NCBI GenBank assembly: GCA_965267475.1
Contig: OZ254079.1
Location: 3,348,001 to 3,412,000 of the forward strand
DNA: 64,000 nucleotides
Source of the DNA: JBCBKU01 sp965267475
GTDB taxonomy: Bacteria > Pseudomonadota > Alphaproteobacteria > Rhodobacterales > Rhodobacteraceae
Direction: 5' to 3'
Each line of letters starts with the position of its first letter. Position 1 is the stretch's first letter. A program made the translations under genes and the position numbers. Below are positions 31,480 through 39,829 of this stretch, piece by piece. The notes beneath the pieces are model-generated. The model made no database searches. It saw only the letters and a program-made list of their open reading frames with translations, and was not told the DNA's origin.

Positions 31480-31946
31480 TCGGCTGCCGGAATCCGGGCG
31501 AGGTAACAGTTGTTCCGCGACGACCGCACATCGACAAAGGCGATGTCGTCGCGGGCCAGCAGATCTTTGGCATAACCTTCTAGCTCGGACTGGGGCGTGA
31601 TTTGTCCAGTGCCATAGACAATGCGGTGATCAGCCGAATACCCCTTGATCAGATAGTCTGGGGACGTTGTCAGGATCGGCGGCAGCCCATCGCCTTGCCA
31701 AGGCGAACAGTCCTTCGCGCAAAGGAAGATGGGTCCAAGTTCCGCATAGGGCTGCAGTTCGGGGAACGGACGCGCCGCGAGGATCAACATCTCTTCGCCT
31801 TCGGGAATATTGCCAAGGCAACACCGGCATGGTTTGCCCACCCCGTCTGACACGGCACGCTCGGCAGGAAACCCATTCGCGTCGGGGCCGCCCGCTCGGA
31901 TATGCGCCACGAAATCTGTCGGCAAAGGGTTCACGGATATTGGCAT
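31476..31946 (-). CDS. DUF1203 family protein, 156 aa
   Basis: CRCCLGNIPEGEEMLILAAR, then PYAELGPIFLCAKDC and the C-terminal VDVRSSRNNCYLARIP fit the DUF1203 family pattern. No catalytic role is known. Several Cys (CRCC, CAKDC) could bind metal. It stands alone on the minus strand and is divergent from the gene at 32208. Confidence 0.85.
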   Translation of the reverse strand: MPISVNPLPTDFVAHIRAGGPDANGFPAERAVSDGVGKPCRCCLGNIPEGEEMLILAARPFPELQPYAELGPIFLCAKDCSPWQGDGLPPILTTSPDYLIKGYSADHRIVYGTGQITPQSELEGYAKDLLARDDIAFVDVRSSRNNCYLARIPAAD

Positions 31947-32074
31947 TCAGGCCTCCTTTTTTTGGGTCGTCCCAGATTTGCCAAGGCATCCCTATTCACG
32001 GCGACCCGGAACCTGCTGATTGGGCGATTCTGTCCGACCGGACGAACGAATTGTTGATAAAGAGGGGCCAATCC

Positions 32075-32134
32075 TGCGGCTCAGGGCCGCAAGGAAACGG
32101 TTTTTCGTCCCTTTCCAAGGGACAAACCGTTTTT
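32075..32134 (+). ncRNA. Paired hairpins ending in a U-run; possible small RNA or leader
   Basis: TGCGGC/GCCGCA (32075-32091) is followed by a long hairpin: AAACGGTTT then GTCCC, a 7-base loop, GGGAC then AAACCGTTT, ending TTTTT (32095-32134). It has terminator form on the plus strand but no plus-strand gene lies upstream, as both flanking genes diverge from here. It could end a small RNA begun after 31947 or attenuate the gene at 32208. Confidence 0.4.
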
Positions 32135-32207
32135 GGTCGCGCCGATTGCAGATTGCCTGCCGCTGCCCGTAAACTGCGCCCTGTAATGGTAACCGGGGCG
32201 TGTTGGT

Positions 32208-33188
32208 ATGTCAGACCAGGTCACGCTGTCAGGTGAACTGACAGATGAAGAGTGGCTGGCCGAGATTGAAGAAATTGGAGGGCAGCGGGGGTATTTTGAG
32301 CCGCTGAGCGCTGAGCACAGCGCCCTTTTCGTCAATGCCGGATCAGAAGTTCTGGTCGTGTCCTTCGACACGGTCGCTTCTGCGCGTGCGGGCTCTGCTG
32401 CCGGGTTGCCCTTTGCGATGGACGAAGCGGCGCGCCAAAGCTGGTCCCATCTATCGCTGATCGCCTCGGGCCAGACGTGGTTTCGCGACCCGGCCATGTA
32501 TGCATTCTTCGACGGTCTGGTGGACGAGGACTTCTTCGAAGGGTTCGACCGGGTCGTGTTTTATGGAGCGGGCATGTGCGGCTACGCCGCCGCGGCCTAT
32601 TCGGTGGCGGCCCCGGGGGCCACAGTCTTCACGATCGCGCCCCAGGCGACGCTCGACACCGAGGTCGCACCTTGGGACGACCGCTTCACCCATGCTCGGC
32701 GCAAGACCTTCACCGACCGCTACGGCTATGCGCCCGATATGGTTGAGGCCGCCGAACGCGTCTTTCTGATCTATGATCCGACGATGGAGCTGGATGCGAT
32801 GCATGCAGCCTTGTTCCGGGGCCCGCAGATCCACCACATTCGATACCGTCAGGGCGGTTCGCGTCTGGGAATCGACTTGCAAGCGATGAGCGTTATGGGC
32901 GCGATGTTTGCCAAAGCCGCGGCCGGCACGATCACGCCGCGCGACTTCTATCGCGCGCTCAGGACCCGGCGCGACTATCTGCCGTACCTCAGAAACCTGC
33001 TGAACCGTGTCCACATCGAAGAACGTCACTGGCTGACAGCGCTTCTGTGCCGGGCTGTTCTGAAGCGTAAGAATGCGCCGCGCTTCCGACACCACCTGGA
33101 ACAGGCGGAAAAGAAACTGGCTGCAGAAGGTCGGACGCTGCCGGGTTCAGAGGATCAGACCGAGGCGTCGCCACCGGCCTCGGCCTGA
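32208..33188 (+). CDS. Conserved hypothetical protein with GAGMCGYAA motif, 326 aa
   Basis: A cytoplasmic protein without signal or membrane segments. FDRVVFYGAGMCGYAAAAYS resembles a Rossmann or alpha/beta-hydrolase nucleotide or nucleophile turn, but with Cys where a hydrolase would have Ser. It is followed by TIAPQATLD and a C-terminal helical part (LRTRRDYLPYLRNLLNRV). Related roseobacter proteins are, as I recall, sometimes named as PAPS reductases, but no such motif is seen here, so that name should not be used. Function unknown. Confidence 0.75.
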   Translation: MSDQVTLSGELTDEEWLAEIEEIGGQRGYFEPLSAEHSALFVNAGSEVLVVSFDTVASARAGSAAGLPFAMDEAARQSWSHLSLIASGQTWFRDPAMYAFFDGLVDEDFFEGFDRVVFYGAGMCGYAAAAYSVAAPGATVFTIAPQATLDTEVAPWDDRFTHARRKTFTDRYGYAPDMVEAAERVFLIYDPTMELDAMHAALFRGPQIHHIRYRQGGSRLGIDLQAMSVMGAMFAKAAAGTITPRDFYRALRTRRDYLPYLRNLLNRVHIEERHWLTALLCRAVLKRKNAPRFRHHLEQAEKKLAAEGRTLPGSEDQTEASPPASA

Positions 33189-33189
33189 C

Positions 33190-33801
33190 CTAAAGGCCGC
33201 CTTCGCGTTTCAACAAATCGACGATGGTCTCGATGCCGTCGCCATTCCGAAGGGACGCCAGAACAAAGGGTCGGCCGGCGCGGGCAGCCTCGGCATCCGA
33301 TCTCAAAAGCACCGGATCCACGCCAACATGGGGCGCAAGGTCGATCTTGTTCACAACCAGGATGTCCGACTTCGTGACGCCGGGTCCTTTCTTTCGCGGT
33401 ATGTCCTGACCGGCGGCCGTGTCGATCACATAGATCGTCAGGTCAGCGAGTTCCGGGCTGAAAGTGGCGGCAAGATTGTCACCACCAGATTCAATGAAGA
33501 TCACATCAAGATCGGGCAGCGAAGCGCGAAACTCGGCCACCGCTGCCAGGTTGATGGACGCATCTTCGCGGATCGCCGTGTGCGGACAGCCCCCGGTTTC
33601 GACGCCTTTGATCCGATCTTCTGGCAGGATCTGCGCCCTAAGAAGAAACTCCGCATCTTCTGCTGTATAGATGTCATTGGTGATCACCGCGACCGAGTTT
33701 GTCGGCGTCAACGCCCGGCACAGCGCAGCCGTCAGCGTGGTCTTCCCCGCCCCCACAGGCCCGCCGATCCCGACGCGCAAAGGTCCGTTGGCAGAGGTCA
33801 T
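33190..33801 (-). CDS. ureG: Urease accessory GTPase UreG, 203 aa
   Basis: A P-loop (GIGGPVGAGKTTL), ETGGCPHTAIREDAS with the CPH nickel-site motif, and IFIESGGDNLAATFSPEL identify UreG. It hydrolyses GTP to load nickel into the urease active site together with UreD-UreF. The ATG at 33801 follows GAGGAG and overlaps the stop of the membrane gene (ATGA). Last gene of the ureE-ureF-membrane-ureG unit. Confidence 0.97.
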   Translation of the reverse strand: MTSANGPLRVGIGGPVGAGKTTLTAALCRALTPTNSVAVITNDIYTAEDAEFLLRAQILPEDRIKGVETGGCPHTAIREDASINLAAVAEFRASLPDLDVIFIESGGDNLAATFSPELADLTIYVIDTAAGQDIPRKKGPGVTKSDILVVNKIDLAPHVGVDPVLLRSDAEAARAGRPFVLASLRNGDGIETIVDLLKREGGL

Positions 33802-34217
33802 GGCAAGCTCCTCGTGAACACCAAAAACGCCACGCCAAGGGCCAGACAAAGCGGGCCAAATGCGGTCTGGTCAAGCCGTGCGAAGGGTTGTTCGGACATG
33901 GTACGACGCCAGGCCGGAAGATAAGTCACCATCCCCCTTGCCAGGAAAACGGCTGCAATCAGCCATCCCCCAATCCGCCCGAACGGTGCCGTCCCTTCGG
34001 CCATGTACCAGGGCCAGACGGCTGCCGCGATCAAGGCGACAGTCACGAGCGCAGAGGGCACCGCCCCCGGCATCGACGTTATCCCGTTTGCGCCGACAAC
34101 CGTACGGGCCAGCTCGGTCTCATCCCGCACCGGCCACCAGACACCCAGCGCCCAGATCAGGTGAAGCGCTGCGAGGACGGCAAGTACAACGGACAAGAGA
34201 ACGGCAAGCCAGATCAC
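33798..34217 (-). CDS. DUF3995-like membrane protein between ureF and ureG, 139 aa
   Basis: Four hydrophobic segments (VIWLAVLLSVVLAVLAALHL, SALVTVALIAAAVWPW, GWLIAAVFLARGMVTYLPAW, FGPLCLALGVAFLVF). The GTG at 34217 overlaps the ureF stop (GTGA) and the stop overlaps ureG (ATGA), so translation is coupled on both sides. It looks like a DUF3995 protein. The location suggests a link to urease, for example nickel or urea transport, but this is unproven. Confidence 0.8.
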   Translation of the reverse strand: MIWLAVLLSVVLAVLAALHLIWALGVWWPVRDETELARTVVGANGITSMPGAVPSALVTVALIAAAVWPWYMAEGTAPFGRIGGWLIAAVFLARGMVTYLPAWRRTMSEQPFARLDQTAFGPLCLALGVAFLVFTRSLP

Positions 34218-34858
34218 GTCTTGAAAATCCTGACGTCCAGTGTTTCGTGGCACATCGCCGCCAATTCGGCACCGAACGCGGCAGAGCGCACATCATACAG
34301 TGAAAGATCAGCTGACCGGGCCGCCACATCCAGAATGGCCGGTTGCAGGGATCGAAGGGTGCCTTGCCCCTCGGTTTGGCCAAGGGGAACCAACCGTATG
34401 GCGGCTGAAACCAGGTTGCCCAGAAAGGACTGCAGGTAAACGGCGACAACATCTTTAGCCGGCAGGGTGAGATCTTGCGCGGCCCGTCCCACAGCCACGG
34501 GAAGGGCCATGGGTACATCGCCTCGCCCGGTCAACGCATTTACCGTCTCGGTAAAGGCCCGACCTTGTTCGAAGGTCTCGACCCAGCGTTCCCGGCTTCC
34601 GGCACGGGCCTGGGCTTCTGCGGCAAGTTGGTCGAAATCGGCAGCGAGATCCAAAGCGCGATGCAGTAGCACGGCGTCTGTGAGGCCAGCACCACGGGTC
34701 AGAATCTGCGCCAGCCAACCTTCGAGGTCTTTGGCAGACGTCACATCACCGGTCGCAACAGCCGTCTCAAGCCCGTGCGAATAGGCGAAAGCCCCGATCG
34801 GAAAGGCCGGGGATAGCCATTGCGTCAGTGTCAGAAGATCCGAAGCGGGCGTTGCCAT
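34214..34858 (-). CDS. ureF: Urease accessory protein UreF, 214 aa
   Basis: LTQWLSPAFPIGAFAYSHGLETAV is the UreF signature, with SFLGNLVSAAIRLVPLGQTEGQ later. UreF joins UreD and UreG on apo-urease and controls the GTPase during nickel insertion. Overlaps ureE by one base (TGATG-like) and the membrane gene by four. Confidence 0.96.
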   Translation of the reverse strand: MATPASDLLTLTQWLSPAFPIGAFAYSHGLETAVATGDVTSAKDLEGWLAQILTRGAGLTDAVLLHRALDLAADFDQLAAEAQARAGSRERWVETFEQGRAFTETVNALTGRGDVPMALPVAVGRAAQDLTLPAKDVVAVYLQSFLGNLVSAAIRLVPLGQTEGQGTLRSLQPAILDVAARSADLSLYDVRSAAFGAELAAMCHETLDVRIFKT

Positions 34859-35310
34859 CAGTGGCTATGGCCCATGGTCCGGCCATGCCCATAGGCGCCA
34901 CCCTCAGGCCGGAACGGACCGTCAATGTCGCGCAGCGACGCGCCCAGACCTTCCAGCATCTTAGCCAGGACGGGATCGGCGCGGATCACCAGACGGTCTT
35001 CGAAAATCTGGCAGGGCGTATGCCGGTTCCCGATATGCCAGGCCAGCCGGGCCAGGTTTCCCGTGATCTCGATCAAGGGCTCGGGCGCGGCCCTGACGGC
35101 AATCAGGTCGCCGTTGCCCAGATCAAAACCGTCGCCTTCATCGACTGACACCATCTCGGGCAAATCCACCAAGAAGGCGCGGCCCGCGTCGCTGACAAGT
35201 CGCTTTCGCCGGATCAGTCGAGCGTCATAATCCAGCTCAACGAAATCCTGCGACGTGCCCGCCTTGCGAACGGATGTGGCGCGGGGAATATCGGAAGACT
35301 GTCCATCCAT
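34858..35310 (-). CDS. ureE: Urease nickel metallochaperone UreE, 150 aa
   Basis: The N-terminal peptide-binding-like domain (RRKRLVSDAGRAFLVDLPE) and the metal-binding AWHIGNRHTPCQIFEDRLVI identify UreE. The C-terminus ends GAYGHGRTMGHSH, a modest His tail compared with the His-rich tails of other species. It delivers nickel to UreG. First gene of the ureEFG unit here. Confidence 0.95.
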   Translation of the reverse strand: MDGQSSDIPRATSVRKAGTSQDFVELDYDARLIRRKRLVSDAGRAFLVDLPEMVSVDEGDGFDLGNGDLIAVRAAPEPLIEITGNLARLAWHIGNRHTPCQIFEDRLVIRADPVLAKMLEGLGASLRDIDGPFRPEGGAYGHGRTMGHSH

Positions 35311-35361
35311 CGCGCCAGATCAAACGGTGTCAGGGCGGGGAAGGCAAGTCCGAAGGTGCCC

Positions 35362-35664
35362 CTAGCAGCGATATCCGGTGGCGCGCACGAAAAGTGCCTC
35401 TTCTCCGGGCGCTCCGACATCGAAGACAACTGTGTTGGCGCCATCGGCACGGGCGGTCGCCAACGTTTCATTGCGCGCAATCTCAATCGCGCGCTCTTGG
35501 ATCACCTGGCCCGTCACACCGGTCGTGGTCGTGTAGATGCCGGTCGGGTCGCAGCCCACGACATCTGCGGCCTGCGCCACCCGCACATCCGTCACCGGAT
35601 CGGCAAACGGCGACAACGCGCAGCCGGCAAGAGCAAGGACAGGGAAGACAGCGGGTTTCGGCAT
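35362..35664 (-). CDS. Small lipoprotein (DUF4156-like), 100 aa
   Basis: Signal peptide with lipobox LALAGC (PKPAVFPVLALAGCALSP). The mature part has VVGCDPTGIYTT and a conserved-looking ARNETLATARADGANTVVFD, as in DUF4156-type lipoproteins. The start at 35664 lies 7 bases after GGAG. Envelope location; function unknown. It lies between ureE and a plus-strand gene. Confidence 0.78.
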   Translation of the reverse strand: MPKPAVFPVLALAGCALSPFADPVTDVRVAQAADVVGCDPTGIYTTTTGVTGQVIQERAIEIARNETLATARADGANTVVFDVGAPGEEALFVRATGYRC

Positions 35665-35756
35665 GGGCAGGCTCCGTGACATGGTTTCTGCGAAAAAGCC
35701 TCAGCCCGGCTCTGTCGTCAACGAATCGTTAACCACGACCCGGCCAACATCCGCTG

Positions 35757-36101
35757 ATGATCAGGGAGCATCTATACCACCCCGCCGACGAGCTGGCCGA
35801 AGTCAGAGCCAAAATCAGAAAACTCAAAGCGCGAGAAGCAGCGCTGAAGGCGCACCTTGCCAGACTGCCGCAAGAGGCACGCACGGGCGACCGGTTCCGC
35901 GCAACTTTCCAACGCCGCCATATCCGAAGGCTGATTGCCGATAGCTTGCCCGAAAACATCCGGGACAACCCGGATCACTATCGGATCACGACGTGCAGTT
36001 TCTGCACCGTAACCCCGAAACGAAACGCCCCGGTCCAACCGGGCGATGACCGCGGGCTGGAATCCGGGGCGAATGACGCGCTGATCGAAAGGTTCGGCTG
36101 A
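35757..36101 (+). CDS. Small hypothetical protein with N-terminal coiled coil, 114 aa
   Basis: ELAEVRAKIRKLKAREAALK forms a short coiled coil, followed by a basic region (FRATFQRRHIRRLIADSLPE) and ITTCSFCTVTP. No family recognised; no strong ribosome-binding site is present. As a plus-strand gene among minus-strand urease genes it breaks the transcription unit. It is plausible but not certain to be real. Confidence 0.55.
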   Translation: MIREHLYHPADELAEVRAKIRKLKAREAALKAHLARLPQEARTGDRFRATFQRRHIRRLIADSLPENIRDNPDHYRITTCSFCTVTPKRNAPVQPGDDRGLESGANDALIERFG

Positions 36102-36115
36102 CCGAACTTCGGACC

Positions 36116-36340
36116 TTACGACGCGTAGTTGTCGTTGAAGATCCGGCGCACGGCGTCCGTGCGTGTCATCCCGTGCGCTGCCAATTCTTCGTCGGACAGC
36201 GTGTTCAGTTCATGGACGGCCTTCATGCGGCTGCTGCTTTCCGACAACGCGATCAGAGCAGACCAGATCATGCGGACAGGCGCCGTCAGAATGTAGGAAA
36301 GACCAAAGCGGTGAGACAGGGGTTCATGTGCGTTAGCCAT
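36116..36340 (-). CDS. DUF1127 family protein, 74 aa
   Basis: LNTLSDEELAAHGMTRTDAVRRIF at the C-terminus is the DUF1127 motif; the N-terminal half has an amphipathic helix (FGLSYILTAPVRMIWSALIAL). The ATG at 36340 follows AAGGAA. Members are small, basic and in some alphaproteobacteria bind RNA or affect RNA levels. It forms a tandem pair with the next gene. Confidence 0.85.
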   Translation of the reverse strand: MANAHEPLSHRFGLSYILTAPVRMIWSALIALSESSSRMKAVHELNTLSDEELAAHGMTRTDAVRRIFNDNYAS

Positions 36341-36470
36341 TTGGGATTTCCTTAAAAATTTCAGAAGCTTGGGTTGGCTCAGAGATAGGCCCATGGCGCC
36401 ATCCGGACAAGCGCCCGTTCTGCAACCCCGCTATGCATCCCGCGCAATTTCGCGAATTGTCAGGACCCGA

Positions 36471-36617
36471 TCACGACAACCCGATGATATAGCACCGAAC
36501 CAGTGCACGTCGGTCCAGACCGCGCGTTTGCAGCTCGGCATCGGACATGGCGAGAACCGGTTTGTTTTGGGCGGAAGGACGCGCTGCGCTCGCCCAACGC
36601 ATGAATTGACCAATCAT
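36471..36617 (-). CDS. Short DUF1127-like protein, 48 aa
   Basis: MIGQFMRWASAARPSAQNKP then LAMSDAELQTRGLDRRALVR. The second part matches the DUF1127 block of the neighbour (LSDEELAAHGMTRTDAVRR). The ATG at 36617 follows AAGGGA by 8 bases; longer frames lack a site. Probably a diverged tandem paralogue. Confidence 0.65.
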   Translation of the reverse strand: MIGQFMRWASAARPSAQNKPVLAMSDAELQTRGLDRRALVRCYIIGLS

Positions 36618-36757
36618 GTGATCTGTCCCTTTTGCTTGCATTGTGGCGTCTGAGATGGATCCCGAAGCGCGCCAGGGCAAGCACGGGGCGCGCAAACCAG
36701 CCATTCGCCGGGGTCATGGCTGGACGCAGTGCGCAGTGTCGTGGAACTAGCCCCGCC

Positions 36758-37108
36758 CTACCGCGTGACGCGGATTCGGTAGTCCGAGGCTTTGCCCTGG
36801 AACTCGCTTTGCCAGATACCCGTCAGAAACACACCGGTTCCGTCATCGCTGAGCGTGCGCATCCGGCGTCGATATCCAAAGCTCATGGTGTCGCCCTGCT
36901 GCTTGAACTCGGCCGAGAAGCTTTGATCGCTGTCGCAAATGCTCAGGATGCCGGTCGCGGTGTCGATCCGAAACGCCTCGATCACATCAAATGCCTGAGC
37001 GCTGCCGACCGGTCGCTTCTCCCAGTATCCTTGAAGATCGCCGTCGCAGGCCAGCGCTACCTGTGAAAAGGCCAAAACGCACGCGGCCCCACAAACCAAA
37101 CGTAACAT
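36758..37108 (-). CDS. Secreted small protein of unknown function, 116 aa
   Basis: Signal peptide MLRLVCGAACVLAFSQVALA, then CDGDLQGYWEKRPVGSAQAF and ICDSDQSFSAEFKQQGDTMS. Two Cys in the mature part could pair. The start follows AGGAGGGG. No family recognised. Same strand as ureC, after the gene at 37160 with a 51-base gap. Confidence 0.7.
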   Translation of the reverse strand: MLRLVCGAACVLAFSQVALACDGDLQGYWEKRPVGSAQAFDVIEAFRIDTATGILSICDSDQSFSAEFKQQGDTMSFGYRRRMRTLSDDGTGVFLTGIWQSEFQGKASDYRIRVTR

Positions 37109-37159
37109 GTCCCCTCCTGTTACCTTTGGATCCATCTGACCCGATCGCGTCCGAACCGG

Positions 37160-37735
37160 TCAAGGGCTGGCTTTGATCGCCGCGATAACAGCGTCGGGGT
37201 TTCCATCCACATTCAGGAAAAGGCTCGTACCGATGTCGGGAAGAAAAAGCGTATCAATCGTTGACTTGTCTCCTCCGCCCCGTGTCTCGTTCTGAACCCG
37301 TTGGGCACGATACTTGCAATCGCCGACCGAGAGCGTGCCAACGCGCCCAAACACGAACCGCTCGGACTGCGGAAGTGGCGGATCGGGCGGCAGGGTCAGA
37401 CGTGTTTCTGCACTCCACCGCATTGGTCCATCAGGGACAGGCAAGGAAGCGCGCGGCAAGGGATAGGTGACGGTATAGCCCATCTCGGGCCGGCGCCGTC
37501 CGTTTTCAAGCCGCGTCAGAGCGACATAGTATATGCCGTGCGCCAAGGCCCAGCGGGTGATCCCGCCGCCAATCCGGCGCTCAATACGAACGAGCGTTCT
37601 ATCGACCCGCCGGTGGGTTTCGCTCCGACCATCCGCATAGGTGACAACGATCCCGCGCGCCAGATCCTTGGCCGTAACGCAGGCCTGCGACGCCCCGGCA
37701 ACGAGAAAGAAACAAAGCGCGACAAATGCCCTCAA
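37160..37735 (-). CDS. Secreted protein coupled to ureC, 191 aa
   Basis: Signal peptide (FVALCFFLVAGASQA) and a mature region with YADGRSETHRRVDRTLVRIE and FVFGRVGTLSVGDCKYRAQR. Its ATG overlaps the last bases of ureC (ATGA), so it is made with urease. No family recognised; periplasmic location likely, which is odd for a partner of a cytoplasmic enzyme. Confidence 0.72.
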   Translation of the reverse strand: MRAFVALCFFLVAGASQACVTAKDLARGIVVTYADGRSETHRRVDRTLVRIERRIGGGITRWALAHGIYYVALTRLENGRRRPEMGYTVTYPLPRASLPVPDGPMRWSAETRLTLPPDPPLPQSERFVFGRVGTLSVGDCKYRAQRVQNETRGGGDKSTIDTLFLPDIGTSLFLNVDGNPDAVIAAIKASP

Positions 37736-39441
37736 AACAAGAAATACCGCTGTGCCATTGGAAGGACCTCAGCCGGTTCGCAGGTCAGAAGTTCACCGTC
37801 CGCCCGCACTTCATAGGTTTCAGGGTTCACCTCGACCTCCGGCGTCGCGTCATTCAGGACCATGTTCCTTTTGCCAATCCCGCGCGTGTTCGCGACAGGA
37901 AGCGTAGACTTCGCCAGACCCAGGCTGCCTCCGATCCCGGCATCCTGCGCGGCAGCGGACACGAAAGACACCGATGATTGCTCGACCGAACGACCAAAGG
38001 CCCCGAACATCGGCCTTGTATAGACCGGTTGGGGCGTCGGGATCGACGCGTTTGGATCGCCCATCTGTGCGCAGGCAATCGTCCCGCCGATCAGCACCAT
38101 TTCGGGCTTCACACCGAAAAACGCCGGGTTCCACAGGACAAGGTCGGCGCGTTTGCCTTCCTCGATCGAGCCGATATGGGACGAAATCCCATGCGCAATC
38201 GCCGGGTTGATCGTGTATTTGGCGACGTAACGACGAACGCGCAGGTTGTCGTTTTCGCCGGCCTCGTCCGGCAACCGCCCGCGCTGTTTCTTCATCTTGT
38301 CGGCGGTCTGCCAGGTGCGAATGATCACTTCGCCCACACGGCCCATGGCCTGACTGTCCGATGCGATAATCGAAAACGCGCCCATATCGTGCAGGATGTC
38401 CTCCGCCGCGATGGTTTCCTTCCGGATCCGGCTTTCGGCAAAGGCCACGTCTTCCGGGATGGCTTTGTCCAGATGATGGCAGACCATGAGCATATCCAGA
38501 TGCTCTTCCAGTGTGTTCACGGTATAAGGCCGGGTCGGGTTGGTGGAAGACGGCAGCACATGATCCAACCCGCAGACCTTGATAATGTCCGGCGCGTGCC
38601 CGCCCCCTGCCCCTTCCGTGTGGAACGCATGGATCGTCCGGCCTTTCATGGCGGCAACGGTGTTTTCGACGAAGCCGGATTCGTTCAACGTGTCGGTGTG
38701 GATCATAACCTGCACGTCCATGTCATCGGCCACGGACAGGCAGCAATCGATGGCGCCGGGCGTCGTTCCCCAGTCTTCGTGCAGCTTCAACGCACAGGCC
38801 CCGGCACTCACCATCTCTTCCAGCGCCGCGGGTTGGGACGCATTCCCCTTCCCCGCCAACCCGATATTCATCGGAAACGCATCGAGCGATTGCAACATGC
38901 GCCCGATATGCCAGGGCCCGGGCGTGCAGGTGGTGGCAAGCGTTCCGTGCGCGGGCCCAGTCCCGCCGCCCAACATCGTGGTCAGGCCGGAATGCAGCGC
39001 ATCCTCGATCTGTTGCGGACAAATGAAGTGGATGTGGGCATCAAACCCGCCCGCCGTCAGGATCTTGCCTTCGCCTGCAATCGCCTCGGTCCCCGGACCG
39101 ATGACGATATCGACACCGGGCTGTGTGTCGGGGTTCCCGGCCTTGCCGATTTTGGCAATCGCCCCGTCTTTCAGGCCCACATCGGCCTTGTAGATGCCGG
39201 TATGGTCGACGATCAGCGCGTTCGTGATCACCGTATCGACCGCGCCACCCGCCCGCGTCACTTGGCTTTGACCCATCCCGTCGCGGATGACCTTGCCGCC
39301 GCCGAACTTGACCTCTTCGCCATAGGTGGTCAGGTCTTTCTCAACCTCGATGATCAGGTCGGTATCGGCCAGCCGGACCTTGTCCCCTGTTGTAGGGCCA
39401 TACATATCGGCATAGGCGGCGCGGGAAATCGTTGCGGGCAT
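37732..39441 (-). CDS. ureC: Urease alpha subunit UreC, 569 aa
   Basis: Metal ligands and catalytic residues are visible: DAHIHFICP, carbamylated Lys in ALKLHEDWGTTP, HTDTLNESGFVEN, FHTEGAGGGHAPD, and the flap MVCHHLD with the mobile Cys and catalytic His. It hydrolyses urea to ammonia and carbamate with two nickel ions. The ATG at 39441 follows AAGGAA. Usual length. Four guest genes separate it from ureB. Confidence 0.98.
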   Translation of the reverse strand: MPATISRAAYADMYGPTTGDKVRLADTDLIIEVEKDLTTYGEEVKFGGGKVIRDGMGQSQVTRAGGAVDTVITNALIVDHTGIYKADVGLKDGAIAKIGKAGNPDTQPGVDIVIGPGTEAIAGEGKILTAGGFDAHIHFICPQQIEDALHSGLTTMLGGGTGPAHGTLATTCTPGPWHIGRMLQSLDAFPMNIGLAGKGNASQPAALEEMVSAGACALKLHEDWGTTPGAIDCCLSVADDMDVQVMIHTDTLNESGFVENTVAAMKGRTIHAFHTEGAGGGHAPDIIKVCGLDHVLPSSTNPTRPYTVNTLEEHLDMLMVCHHLDKAIPEDVAFAESRIRKETIAAEDILHDMGAFSIIASDSQAMGRVGEVIIRTWQTADKMKKQRGRLPDEAGENDNLRVRRYVAKYTINPAIAHGISSHIGSIEEGKRADLVLWNPAFFGVKPEMVLIGGTIACAQMGDPNASIPTPQPVYTRPMFGAFGRSVEQSSVSFVSAAAQDAGIGGSLGLAKSTLPVANTRGIGKRNMVLNDATPEVEVNPETYEVRADGELLTCEPAEVLPMAQRYFLF

Positions 39442-39451
39442 CGGCGTTCCT

Positions 39452-39829
39452 TCAGTTCTCATCAAGCACGCGGCGCAAGGCGCCGATGCGTTCATTCGTG
39501 ATCCGTTCCAGGCATTTTCCCTGGGCGACCTGCGCGCCCGAGCCACCGAAGAACAGGTACCCCTCAAGCGCGCATGTCTCTTCGCGGTAAAGCTCCCAAA
39601 GGGACTGGCTCAGGCGAAGGGTCGCGCCTGCCGATCCGGCAAGGTCGGGTTGAAACTCAGCCTCTTGTTCGGTGACATGGTCCAGGGCGCGGTCGAACAA
39701 GACAAACATCTCTTCATCCGCAACTTCGAACGCGGCCCAGGCACACACCGCCGGATCGTCCGTGCAGTCCGTCGTTTGGGCCTGCAACGGCAAAGCCAAC
39801 ATCAAAAAGACCGGAAACAGAGCGCGCAT
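39452..39829 (-). CDS. LprI-like (DUF1311-type) secreted protein, copy A, 125 aa
   Basis: Signal peptide then CTDDPAVCAWAAFEVADEEM and EETCALEGYLFFGGSGAQVA with CLERITNERI. The spaced Cys and W/Y residues match the LprI/DUF1311 fold (some members inhibit lysozyme). It is a clear paralogue of the next gene and sits directly upstream of ureC. Its ATG overlaps the stop of copy B by one base. Confidence 0.8.
   Translation of the reverse strand: MRALFPVFLMLALPLQAQTTDCTDDPAVCAWAAFEVADEEMFVLFDRALDHVTEQEAEFQPDLAGSAGATLRLSQSLWELYREETCALEGYLFFGGSGAQVAQGKCLERITNERIGALRRVLDEN

Noticed and set aside
32208..33188. Naming this gene a PAPS reductase
   Set aside because: No PP-loop or Cys motif of that family is present; the true PAPS/APS reductase is at 26524-27261.
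37978..39501. A 507-codon open frame on the plus strand opposite ureC
   Set aside because: It is the mirror of ureC codon bias in GC-rich DNA; its product is His/Arg-rich with no domain, and ureC has every catalytic motif.
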